From assembly GCA_905479025.1 (NCBI GenBank), contig CAJQKX010000835.1, forward strand, positions 1 through 9,016: 9,016 nt of DNA, in the 5' to 3' direction. A model generated the notes under the pieces. It searched no databases and was not told the DNA's origin. It saw only the letters and a program-made list of their open reading frames with translations. The translations under genes were made by a program, and so were the position numbers. Origin of the DNA: an uncultured Paraglaciecola sp. GTDB taxonomy: Bacteria > Pseudomonadota > Gammaproteobacteria > Enterobacterales > Alteromonadaceae. Of the stretch, positions 1-7,553 are shown one piece after another (position 1 is the stretch's first letter; each line of letters opens with the position of its first letter).

Positions 1-1190
1 GTTAAAACAGCTAAAAAGAAATACAAGGGTAAAAAATAGACTGCCGAACTAATTGCCACTATCGAGCCTAATGTGGGCATGGCAATTAACATGCTGCGCC
101 ATGGAACACGTCCACCGACAATCTTCATTGTTATAAAGTAAAATAAGTAGTAGCTAAAACCTGCATAAATCAACATTTCTAAATAAAACAGATGGGGGGC
201 AAAATGCTCAATTAACCCACCCCATCCATTGTTAACAAAGGCAATATTAATATTGCCAAAGCCAATACCAAACAACCAATTCAAAACAGAAAACTGGTCA
301 ATAATATTTAGCATCTCAGAAAGGGCAAAAGCACGAATTGCAACCGAAAACATATTACCCGAAGAAACAATCGCTTCCAGAGCTTCGGTATTTGATAAGA
401 AATTTAATGTTTGATTCAGCGTATATAAAACGTAATCAAGTTGTTTTTGGAAGGCGAAAAAAATGATAGGTACAATTATCACTAGCGACGTAGAAAACAC
501 CACTCTTGCTTGCCCACTGGCCAATAATTGCATTAAAATCACTTGTCCTGCAGCAGCAATAAAACACAATTTAGCGTCAACTATTAAAGACAACATCATT
601 AAAAGTACGGAATTAAAATAAAACGTTTTTTTAAATCCAAGAAAATATAGCGATGTATTTAACAAAATTAAGGCAGTAGCGTTGGTATTCACATTTGACC
701 AAAAGGCTGAACCAATTTGATATTCACTGCCGGCTAATGGGTAATAATTAAAAAAGGCCACATTGGTAATGACTTCAAGTAATACCATGAAAAAATCTAG
801 ATAAATAAATGTCTGAATAATTTTATAAATCGTATCTTTAGGCACTGTTGTTAGTAGCCGAAATGAAAAATAAAAGACACTTAAAGTAAACGTAAAATAA
901 AATAGATAAAGCACATACCGAGCCGATAACACACCTGTTAATCGGTGGTTAACGGCCCAGATTGAGACAAAGGTAACAAAATTGATAAACAACTTAACTT
1001 TCTTAAGGTCTATACTATCCATCTTTACGACATAAAGAATGCCCATCATCGTTAAAAAACCGAAGGTTATATGAAAACCTTTCAGTTGTAAGATTGCTAA
1101 TGAAGGACCAACTAAGATACATATCAAAAAAATCACATACCGAAATTGATGTTGACTGGGCAAATTAGTTTTAGAGTGTTCAGTTACCAT
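1..1190 (-). CDS. Wzy-like O-antigen/polysaccharide polymerase, partial (3' end off the left edge)
   Basis: The frame runs without a stop from an ATG at 1190 to the window edge, giving 396 codons. The product is extremely hydrophobic, with many predicted membrane helices broken by short polar loops, as in the polymerase that joins lipid-linked repeat units on the periplasmic face of the inner membrane. A long central loop (about residues 240-330) precedes a segment containing GIGFGN and, further on, EHFAPHLFYLEMLIYAG. That arrangement resembles the large periplasmic loop and following helix of Wzy and O-antigen-ligase-like proteins. Wzy proteins share little sequence, so the call rests on topology, length (usually about 380-450 aa) and position beside wzx, wzz and a glycosyltransferase. 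Its start overlaps the end of the GT4 gene by 11 nt (ATGGTAACTGA), with no clear Shine-Dalgarno, which suggests translational coupling. Alternatives are a WaaL-type ligase or another multi-pass exopolysaccharide protein. Confidence 0.72.
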   Translation of the reverse strand, partial: MVTEHSKTNLPSQHQFRYVIFLICILVGPSLAILQLKGFHITFGFLTMMGILYVVKMDSIDLKKVKLFINFVTFVSIWAVNHRLTGVLSARYVLYLFYFTFTLSVFYFSFRLLTTVPKDTIYKIIQTFIYLDFFMVLLEVITNVAFFNYYPLAGSEYQIGSAFWSNVNTNATALILLNTSLYFLGFKKTFYFNSVLLMMLSLIVDAKLCFIAAAGQVILMQLLASGQARVVFSTSLVIIVPIIFFAFQKQLDYVLYTLNQTLNFLSNTEALEAIVSSGNMFSVAIRAFALSEMLNIIDQFSVLNWLFGIGFGNINIAFVNNGWGGLIEHFAPHLFYLEMLIYAGFSYYLFYFITMKIVGGRVPWRSMLIAMPTLGSIVAISSAVYFLPLYFFLAVL

Positions 1191-2301
1191 TTTGCTGATC
1201 AAATTGTTGATATAAGTTAATCATGACATCAAGTGCTGCGGCTTCTGTATATTGCTCTATCACACTTTCCCTGCCCTTTTCGCCCATTTTTATCGCTGCA
1301 GCTTTATTATTAATACAATACACAATGGCATTGGCAATGGCTTCTGCGGACTCTGAATCAACGACCATGCCAGTGGTACCATTCATTATTACTTCGGGCA
1401 AACCACCTGTATTTGCCACAATACACGGACGTTCACAGGCAAGCGCTTCAATTGCAGCAACACCAAAACTCTCAATGCGACTTGGCACCACAAAAATATC
1501 CGTTTCATTTATATAGTGAGTCACCCGAAGATTATCTACCGATCCAACAAAGTTAGTGCGTGATAAAACACCACACGTATCTGCAAGACGCTTAAGCTCT
1601 TCCTCACGAGAACCGTCTCCAACAACAATCAGCTTTAAATCTATATTTTTATGCTTTTCGATGAGTTTAAGTTGAGATTCCGCTAATGCAAATCCCTCGA
1701 TTAATAAGTCAATCCCATATTTATGCTCAAGCCTTTTTACTATACCAATAGTGATCACATCACTTGCAAAAGGCTCTTTAGTTTTTGTAAAGTTCGCTAA
1801 ATTGACACCAAATGGGGTAATAGCTATCTTTAATTCATTGCTGTTCAATATCGTATTGACTTGCTCAGCCATTGCATAACTAGTCGAGGCTATACGTTTT
1901 GCATTCAGTAGGTTTTTTTTAATCAGCCAGTGTTTAAATTTAGATTGAGAGGGAAACTCATAAACGTCACTCCCCCAAACAGACAATATATAAGGTTTGA
2001 TGCCGGATAATAATGCCAACGTGCCATAACCACTGGCGTAATGCACATTAGTAACACTAGGGGACAACTTTTTTATGACTTTTTTTAAAGCGTAAGCGTT
2101 TAAAATGTAACCCTTACCACCGCTATAAGGTAGATATACAACCGAAACGTCAGGGTGGATTTTTGACACGACTTTATGCTGGGTGATCAACGTAACATCA
2201 ATCCCTCTATCGGCTAAACCATTGACCCATTTGATAGTATGGACGATAGAACCAGGGGCAACAAATGCTAGGCTAATGTTTGCTTTATTCACTAAGTTCA
2301 C
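1180..2301 (-). CDS. GT4-family (GT-B fold) glycosyltransferase
   Basis: The 373-aa product has the normal length for a GT4 enzyme and should act in the cytoplasm at the inner membrane, moving a sugar from a nucleotide donor to the growing lipid-linked repeat unit. The N-terminal half shows the acceptor-side Rossmann pattern (APGSIVHTIKWVNGLADRG, about residues 15-33). The C-terminal half has VVGDGSREEELKRL, then the donor-binding E-x7-E signature ESFGVAAIE (E277 and E285), followed by NTGGLPEVI and a GTTGMVV stretch, all typical of Glycos_transf_1. Donor, acceptor and linkage cannot be read from the sequence. The start codon is GTG with no strong ribosome-binding site; a second GTG three codons in is possible. 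It begins 17 nt after the wzz stop and its end overlaps the wzy-like start, so it sits inside the operon. Confidence 0.9.
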   Translation of the reverse strand: MNLVNKANISLAFVAPGSIVHTIKWVNGLADRGIDVTLITQHKVVSKIHPDVSVVYLPYSGGKGYILNAYALKKVIKKLSPSVTNVHYASGYGTLALLSGIKPYILSVWGSDVYEFPSQSKFKHWLIKKNLLNAKRIASTSYAMAEQVNTILNSNELKIAITPFGVNLANFTKTKEPFASDVITIGIVKRLEHKYGIDLLIEGFALAESQLKLIEKHKNIDLKLIVVGDGSREEELKRLADTCGVLSRTNFVGSVDNLRVTHYINETDIFVVPSRIESFGVAAIEALACERPCIVANTGGLPEVIMNGTTGMVVDSESAEAIANAIVYCINNKAAAIKMGEKGRESVIEQYTEAAALDVMINLYQQFDQQNGN

Positions 2302-2318
2302 TTTGGGTTAATTGCGAA

Positions 2319-3242
2319 TTAGCGCTTGATAAAGTAACGAATTAATACCCATAACGTCATTAAAAACCCACCTAAAACTGAGCCTACAACACATATAATC
2401 GCTCGCGAAGGTTTGGATTTTTTTTCAGGTAAATTAGGAGGGTCTATCGTCATAAATACGTAATCATCACGCACTCTGCTCAACATTAACGTTTTAGTTT
2501 GCTCTTCTATTAAACTGTAAAAGGATGTTTGAAAAGCAGCATTTTTTGTTTCTGCCAGTAACTTTTTTAGGTAATCAATACTTTTAGTTGATTGCTCAAT
2601 ATCGTATTGACGGATAGTTTCATTAATATCACCAATAAGGAGTTTTAACCATTGCTGAGCAAGGGTTGGGGAATAAAACTCGGCACTTAAGGTAATAATA
2701 CCTGTTTTAGTGTCTTCTGAGAGTGTGAATATCTCTTTGAACTCTTTAACTATATCCTCTTGTTTGGGGGTATCTTCCTTAGTAGGGATGTCTTTAAATA
2801 GCCATAAACCTTTGTCTACGTCATAGCGGTCAGCATCAATTTTTAAGCTGTTATTTGCTTCATCCCAACTTGTAGATGCCATTATAGGCGCAAGAAGATC
2901 ATGTTTATTTATGAATTTTAAAATAAATGCTTGTGATCTTATAAGTTCTTTAGCAATTAAGGGGTTATTATTTTCTTGGCCGGCTCCTAAATTAATGCCA
3001 GCCATACCAGCTAATCCACCAAGACTTCCGGCTAATGAAGCCAAGCCACCACTTGATTCAGAATTAATAATCAAAGCGGATTTAGATTTATATTGATTAG
3101 GTAAGTACAAAGCGAATGCTACAGACAGCATAGCAAAAATAAGAGTTCCCACTATTATTTTGATTTTTCCGCTTAAAATTGCAGTTATTAATTCAGATAA
3201 AGCAATATCCTGCTTTTTTGATAGTTCTGACAACTGATTCAC
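2319..3242 (-). CDS. wzz: Wzz-type polysaccharide chain-length determinant
   Basis: The 307-aa product has the two-helix layout of the PCP/Wzz family: a short cytoplasmic N-terminus, TM1 at about residues 29-47, a large periplasmic region, and TM2 at about residues 281-303. The proline-rich motif PPNLPEKKSKP (268-278) lies just before TM2, as expected. A Gly/Ala/Leu-rich stretch (about 65-88, containing GGLASLAGSLGGLAG) follows the first periplasmic strand and is common in marine gammaproteobacterial members. The protein oligomerises in the inner membrane and sets the modal chain length made by Wzy. The annotated start is GTG, but the purine run AAGGTG sits directly on it and is better placed for the TTG three codons later (3233), so the true start may be there. 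It begins 43 nt after the pyruvyl transferase stop, the longest gap inside the operon. Confidence 0.9.
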   Translation of the reverse strand: MNQLSELSKKQDIALSELITAILSGKIKIIVGTLIFAMLSVAFALYLPNQYKSKSALIINSESSGGLASLAGSLGGLAGMAGINLGAGQENNNPLIAKELIRSQAFILKFINKHDLLAPIMASTSWDEANNSLKIDADRYDVDKGLWLFKDIPTKEDTPKQEDIVKEFKEIFTLSEDTKTGIITLSAEFYSPTLAQQWLKLLIGDINETIRQYDIEQSTKSIDYLKKLLAETKNAAFQTSFYSLIEEQTKTLMLSRVRDDYVFMTIDPPNLPEKKSKPSRAIICVVGSVLGGFLMTLWVLIRYFIKR

Positions 3243-3285
3243 CTTATTTATTAATATAATTTATTGAAGTGTATAGGGTTTAAAA

Positions 3286-4434
3286 TTATGAATTAACAAC
3301 ATCAACTACTTGGCTCCACATATTCTCTGTAATTTTCTTATATTTTTCAGCATTTTCTTTGATGAAAGTCAAATGTGGTTGTTTAGGATCAAACAACGAA
3401 TTAAGCAATGTAACAAGCTCTTGTTCACTTGCATTGGGATCAATTAATAAATTTGAAACGCCATATTCGCTAAATAACTGCTCATATTTATGGCTCCAAC
3501 TAGTACCTAAGTTTAAAATACCTTGTGAAAGTGCACTCACACAACCATGAAATCTGGAACAAACAATGGCCTTAGAGTCGCCTATAATCCCTTTAACTTT
3601 CAGAGGATCAGATTCTTCAATTAGCTCTAATTGATTATCGAAATAGCGATTCAAAGTATTACAAATCTCTTTGTCTCCCTCACCTTCATGATTAAGCAAC
3701 ACTGGCTTCAAGCCTAACTCTGTTACCTGCTTGATAAGTAAAGTCATGATATTAATATAATTTTTCTTCCAACTTTCATTTGGATTTTTAACACCGACCA
3801 TATTGCTATTGGGAATAAAACAAACTTTTTGTTGGCCATTTTTCCAATAGCTTGGCACGATACCTTTAACTGCATTAGTAAAATCCGGAAATTGCACTAA
3901 ATTATTGGCTTCCCCTAAAAATGTTTGCACATGGTTATATGAATCAATTTCACGGGCACAAATTAACGAAGTTTGAGGAAAGGCTTCTTTAATGACTTTT
4001 TGATCAGATATACGACTAAAAGGTCCGAGCGCTTGAGGTAAGAAAATATATTTACAACCGTGTTTTTTATATCGTTTGAGCTCGCCACCTAAATGTTTCA
4101 TTTTTAACGCGCCCCACTGGTCGCCGTAGGCAAAGCCAGCCGCATCTAAAACAACATCAATATCAGCTTCGGTAACCACGCCCCATTTTTTCAAATAGTT
4201 ACGGACAGCTTTAGGTAAATAATAAGACAACAAGTTAAAATCTATAACATTCTTTCTTAGGGATAATTTTTGATATGCCCCTAACAAAGCTCGCTCTTTA
4301 TATGGCGACAAAGGATTTCCTTCCAATACAATTTCAGCATCTGGCCAATATTCTTTGATACGGGCAACCACTGCGGCAAGCATTAACTCAGCGCCTTTGT
4401 TGACAAACTGGACACCTTTAATTTCAATATTCAC
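3286..4434 (-). CDS. Polysaccharide pyruvyl transferase family protein (WcaK-like)
   Basis: The 382-aa product matches the PS_pyruv_trans (WcaK/CsaB) family. Members move pyruvate from phosphoenolpyruvate to a sugar hydroxyl pair, making a ketal that adds negative charge to a surface glycan. Visible signatures are the N-terminal NKGAELML (12-19), the segment VLDAAGFAYGDQWG near residue 100, LPQALGPF in the middle, and the C-terminal SRFHGCVSALSQG (293-305), whose Arg and His are the hallmark active-site residues of the family. The length is normal. The start is a GTG at 4434, supported by an AGGAAG ribosome-binding site 8 nt upstream that lies inside the end of the preceding nitroreductase gene; only 3 nt separate the genes. 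Some family members have no proven ketalase activity, so pyruvylation is inferred. Confidence 0.88.
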   Translation of the reverse strand: MNIEIKGVQFVNKGAELMLAAVVARIKEYWPDAEIVLEGNPLSPYKERALLGAYQKLSLRKNVIDFNLLSYYLPKAVRNYLKKWGVVTEADIDVVLDAAGFAYGDQWGALKMKHLGGELKRYKKHGCKYIFLPQALGPFSRISDQKVIKEAFPQTSLICAREIDSYNHVQTFLGEANNLVQFPDFTNAVKGIVPSYWKNGQQKVCFIPNSNMVGVKNPNESWKKNYINIMTLLIKQVTELGLKPVLLNHEGEGDKEICNTLNRYFDNQLELIEESDPLKVKGIIGDSKAIVCSRFHGCVSALSQGILNLGTSWSHKYEQLFSEYGVSNLLIDPNASEQELVTLLNSLFDPKQPHLTFIKENAEKYKKITENMWSQVVDVVNS

Positions 4435-4437
4435 GTC

Positions 4438-5497
4438 TTACACTTCCTTCATCAAAATATCATTTCCTTTTTTCTGTGAAAAAGGTACTCCACCATCTGA
4501 TGCTCCATAACCCACTGCAATTAGTATGACAGTTCGTTCATAAGCCTCTAGTCCTAGTTTCTTCTCAAGCATACGTTCACGTACCTCTACATCTGGCCAG
4601 TTTATTGGACATGTAGATAATCCCATTGTTTCAGGCCAACATAAACTGCATTGATGCAAGAGATGCATCAATGTAAATAATGTGCCTGTCTCGTTCGAAT
4701 GGATAAGCACTCAAATCCCCTACTACCGCAATAACACACTGTAAATTTTCAGCAAAACCAACAGTTCCCATTGCACAGGTGGCTATTTCAGTGGCTTTGT
4801 CTGGATTGTTAGCTACGTAAAAACGAAATGGCTGTCTATTACAGGCTGATGGAGCTAGGCTCGCAGCTTCAATAGCTCTATGTAATTTTCCATTTTCAAT
4901 AGGTTTATTTTGATACCAACGTACCGATCGTCTTCTTTTAAATAAGGTCAACAATTGTTCATATGAAATATCTGTCTGGGGCAAAGATTCATGTGAATAA
5001 GGTACAAATCTTTTATCTTGTGCCGGCAAAGGTAAAACCTGTTCAAATATGGCCTTCGCTTTTAAAGTTATTTTTGACTCGCCAACAATGGAGAAGTAGT
5101 CAGTTAATACATCGTTTGCCCATTTATGTTCATCTTCACATAACCCTCCTTGGAGTGAACTTTCGCGGTAGTTTTTTGCTGTTTCAAGGATATAAGCTTC
5201 TGCAAAAATATCGCGTCGGGGCTGCATTATAAGCCCTTTCTCAAGTCTATGAATGTTCCTTCTGAGCAGAACACTGCTAATCCCAATATTGGCTAAAGAG
5301 TGCTTGTATTCAATCCTACCGGCCAAAACTGATTTATGCTCCCGGTCAAATTGTCGACTAATAAACGCGTAATAAAGTGAAGAACTAATACCACTAAAGG
5401 CGAATATACGGATAAAATATTCATCAAACCGATATTTTATTTTTTTCACAAAGGGCACCAAACGTTTTGGTAAGAGCGCAACAATCAATTTTTTCAT
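4438..5497 (-). pseudogene. Nitroreductase-family protein with long N-terminal extension, frameshifted
   Basis: Two overlapping frames together make one nitroreductase-like protein of about 353 aa. The first frame (start ATG 5497, stop TGA 4631-4633) gives residues 1-288 ending DASLASMQFMLA. The second frame resumes directly with ETMGLSTCPINWPDVEV and ends at the TAA at 4438. A 1-nt insertion or 2-nt deletion near 4630-4636 explains this. The FMN-type nitroreductase domain starts at RRRSVRWY (188-195), followed by APSACNRQPFRFY (215-227), the usual phosphate and flavin contacts. The first 180 residues are not part of the standard fold and include a basic N-terminus and RRNIHRLEKGL (79-89), which I recall in nitroreductases from exopolysaccharide loci. 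ATG 5497 was chosen over the longer TTG-led frame at 5542 because the longer form would overlap wzx. It lies 13 nt after the wzx stop and 3 nt before the pyruvyl transferase. Substrate unknown. The frameshift may be real or a sequencing error. Confidence 0.82.
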
Positions 5498-5510
5498 TAC
5501 TAAACAATAC

Positions 5511-6809
5511 TCAAGGTAAATGGCACCAGTATCGTTTGCCAAGAGTAAATGGCAACAATAAGGAGCGAGTCATAATTTTTGCGATAGGAAACGTTATTGG
5601 GTGTAGCCAAAAAGTCACATAAGACGCGATTGCATATGATAACACAGTGGCATAAGCTGCTCCAAGCCCCCCAAAGGATGGAATAAGTAAATAATTACCC
5701 ACAATATTAACCAGCGCACCTAAACCATGGCTAAGCAGTGAAAATTTAAGTAAATGTTCTGCAATCAGCCACTTGCTCACCAGTGCACGCATAAAAACAA
5801 ATAATCCTGCCCAAATATGAATAGACAGCAACACTGCACTCCCCTTGTAAGCTTCCCCAAACACAATGGGGATAAGCACAGGGGACAAGAATGCAACACA
5901 GATTGCCGACACCAAAGCACTGACAAATAGCAAATCACATACCTGCTGTAGACGTTTACTGTAGAGCGATGGATTATCACTGCGTTGTTTTAACAAAGAA
6001 GGAAAAACTGACACTACGACTGCGGTGGCAAAAAAATACCAGACCTCAGATAAGCGAACTGCAACCGAATAAATGCCTACTTCTTCCCGTCCCGCCATTT
6101 GCCCCAGCATAACTTGATCAATTTTCAGGTAAATAACCGCCGCAATGCCCGACAAGATCAACCAAAATGATTGTTTAATAATGGATAACCCATAAGACCA
6201 GTCAAATAGGTCAATTTTAATGCCTGTCGACTCACGAATATATAACCACAAAAATCCCAAGCCCAAAGTGGCCTGCTCGATGGCAAAAATACTGACTAAC
6301 AAGATAAGATTATTGCTACTCAGCGTGATAATAATTTTTAGTACGGCGAAAACTATCACGACAGTGGTACGCATTTTCGCCACAATACCCGCAGCGACTT
6401 TAGCCTGAAACCAAAATTCAAAACCGTTTAGCCCACTAAAAATACTGGCCAAACCTAAGATGTATAAGCACGTACTTTCAACATCGGTAAAATTATTAGC
6501 AAAAAACGCGATTAACCAACACAGCATAACGCCAAAGATAGCACCGAATAAACGCAGCCCTATCACAGTAGACATAATCTTGTCATTGTAAGCGGGCTTA
6601 TTAATCAGCTCGCGCACAATTATTGAATTTAGCCCCAATGCAACCAGTGGCCCCAATAAGGCAATAATCGCCAGCAAATAACTCAAGGTGCCAAAATTTT
6701 GTGGGCCTAGTTGCCTAGCCAAAACCCACATAGTGATAAGTGCAATCAACATGGATAACAACTTTTCACTGAACAACCAAGATATGTTTTTGAGAATTGG
6801 GTTAACCAT
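5511..6809 (-). CDS. wzx: Wzx-type repeat-unit flippase (MATE/MOP superfamily)
   Basis: The product of 432 aa is a multi-pass membrane protein of the Polysacc_synt (RfbX/Wzx) type, with about 12 hydrophobic helices and the characteristic N-terminal pattern ARQLGPQNFGTLSYLLA. It should move undecaprenyl-pyrophosphate-linked repeat units from the cytoplasmic to the periplasmic leaflet for Wzy. The open frame extends to a GTG at 6833, but the ATG at 6809 (MVNPILKN) is the better start. It has GGGTGG 6 nt upstream, and family members usually begin just before the first helix. It is the first gene of the left-hand operon: mobile-element debris lies upstream and a likely promoter sits at about 6882-6911. 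The C-terminal tail (LLLPFTLGKRYWCHLP) ends 13 nt before the nitroreductase ATG. The frame is intact throughout. Confidence 0.9.
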   Translation of the reverse strand: MVNPILKNISWLFSEKLLSMLIALITMWVLARQLGPQNFGTLSYLLAIIALLGPLVALGLNSIIVRELINKPAYNDKIMSTVIGLRLFGAIFGVMLCWLIAFFANNFTDVESTCLYILGLASIFSGLNGFEFWFQAKVAAGIVAKMRTTVVIVFAVLKIIITLSSNNLILLVSIFAIEQATLGLGFLWLYIRESTGIKIDLFDWSYGLSIIKQSFWLILSGIAAVIYLKIDQVMLGQMAGREEVGIYSVAVRLSEVWYFFATAVVVSVFPSLLKQRSDNPSLYSKRLQQVCDLLFVSALVSAICVAFLSPVLIPIVFGEAYKGSAVLLSIHIWAGLFVFMRALVSKWLIAEHLLKFSLLSHGLGALVNIVGNYLLIPSFGGLGAAYATVLSYAIASYVTFWLHPITFPIAKIMTRSLLLPFTLGKRYWCHLP

Positions 6810-6833
6810 ACTTTGCCACCCAATTATAAACAC

Positions 6834-6847
6834 TAACGATATCGTTA
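6834..6847. promoter_or_regulatory. 14-bp perfect palindrome in the wzx leader
   Basis: TAACGATATCGTTA is a perfect inverted repeat lying 24 nt upstream of the preferred wzx ATG and about 35 nt downstream of the likely -10 box, so it would fall in the 5' leader. It could be an operator for a dimeric regulator or simply chance in AT-rich DNA. No known regulator site is recognised. Confidence 0.25.
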
Positions 6848-7093
6848 TTCAAAATACAGCCAATCATAATTATCTTTACACATTATAGTTAACCTGATGT
6901 GACGGATAAGCCATACCTTCCAGCACCACTATTCTCGCGCCTATATTTGTTGAACTTGCTGACGATACCGCGCTATTCTCTCACAAGCTCGCCTCGATAA
7001 ACGCAATAATAGCAGAACGAGATGTGATTGATGTCTTCGTAATGCAACTATTACTCTCTAAAATACTGTTATTATTGTAATAATTCTAAGGGT
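6848..7093. other. Intergenic region without a supportable gene
   Basis: Apart from the promoter candidate, no gene can be supported. One plus-strand frame is open from just after a TAA near 6910 to a TAA at 7078-7080, about 56 codons, but it has no ATG until near its end, no ribosome-binding site and no recognisable motif. A minus-strand frame is also largely open. This part is less AT-rich than its surroundings and may be the remnant of a gene or of a dispersed repeat. Confidence 0.4.
6882..6911 (-). promoter_or_regulatory. Probable sigma-70 promoter for the wzx operon
   Basis: On the minus strand a perfect TATAAT (6887-6882) lies about 73 nt before the wzx ATG. The -35 region at the usual 16-18 nt distance is only a weak match (TTATCC or CTTATC). 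Because mobile debris separates fcl from wzx, the operon needs a local promoter or long read-through. The -10 box makes a local promoter plausible, but the weak -35 keeps confidence moderate. Confidence 0.4.
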
Positions 7094-7121
7094 GGCGGCA
7101 CGTTTTAACCTCAGTGCCGCC
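7094..7121. repeat. GC-rich inverted repeat (8-bp arms, 12-nt loop)
   Basis: GGCGGCAC (7094-7101) pairs perfectly with GTGCCGCC (7114-7121) across a 12-nt loop. No T-run follows on either strand, so it is not a standard intrinsic terminator. It is unusually GC-rich for this AT-rich stretch and lies just outside the tandem repeat and the IS3 left end. It may be a REP-like or transposon-end structure. Confidence 0.5.
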
Positions 7122-7131
7122 TAGTGAGTGC

Positions 7132-7175
7132 AACTGGGGTCTTTGGGTCCGACTGGGGTGAGGTCCGACTGGGGT
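7132..7175 (+). repeat. Short tandem repeat with ACTGGGGT core
   Basis: Three copies of the core ACTGGGGT occur at about 7133-7140, 7152-7159 and 7168-7175. The last two belong to an exact 14-nt direct repeat, GGTCCGACTGGGGT (7146-7159 and 7162-7175), with a period of 16 nt. The sequence ACTGGGGTGAGGTC (7152-7165) matches ACTGGAGTCAGGTC (7919-7932), on the far side of the IS3 remnant, at 12 of 14 positions. This suggests REP-type sequence related to the neighbouring RAYT lies on both sides of the IS. Confidence 0.6.
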
Positions 7176-7250
7176 CAAGTTGAACCTGCTACATTTTGTA
7201 CGGACACTTTAAATAAGCCATAATACATTAGTTGCTTAGGAGTATCCAAT

Positions 7251-7553
7251 ATGAGTAATCAACGCAAAACATTTACCAAGGAATTTAAGTTAGAAGCCAT
7301 TCGCTTAATGTCTGAATCTGATAAACCATCAGCTGAGATTGCTGCTGAGTTGGGTATCCGACGTAATATGCTTTATAAATGTAAAGAACAGCTTGAATCT
7401 AAAGGTGAAGAAGCATTCCCCATCAAAAAGGGACGACCACTTAAAGAAAACCAGAGTGAAGTTTCAGCACTGAAGTAAGAAAATAACCGGCTTCGCGAAG
7501 AGGTCGACATCCTAAAAAAAGCAGCGGTATACTTTGCAAAAGAGCTCAAGTGA
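7251..7553 (+). pseudogene. IS3-family transposase OrfA, nonsense-mutated
   Basis: The intact version would encode 100 aa ending at TGA 7551-7553. An in-frame TAA at 7476-7478 cuts it to 75 aa. The N-terminal part is the HTH_Tnp_1 domain that binds the IS ends (FTKEFKLEAIRLM, then AAELGIRRNMLYK). The usual Trp after LYK is Cys here (LYKCKEQ), a further sign of decay. After the stop the frame continues with ENNRLREEVDILKKAAVYFA, the leucine-zipper region needed for OrfA/OrfAB assembly. The zipper is followed by A AAA AAA G (7514-7521), the expected -1 frameshift site, which ribosomes would not reach from the orfA start. A ribosome-binding site AGGAG precedes the ATG. Confidence 0.85.

Noticed and set aside
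229..414. Plus-strand open frame of 61 codons
   Set aside because: It is antisense to the continuous wzy-like frame, has no motif or ribosome-binding site, and is best explained as a shadow.
4963..5232. Plus-strand open frame of 89 codons
   Set aside because: It is fully antisense to the nitroreductase-family gene, whose motifs are clear, and has no independent support.
6911..7080. Small plus-strand gene upstream of the IS3 remnant
   Set aside because: The frame has no start codon until near its end, no ribosome-binding site and no recognisable family, and the opposite strand is also fairly open.
7132..7175. CRISPR-like array
   Set aside because: Units are only 14-16 nt with a 2-nt spacer and no unique spacers or cas genes.
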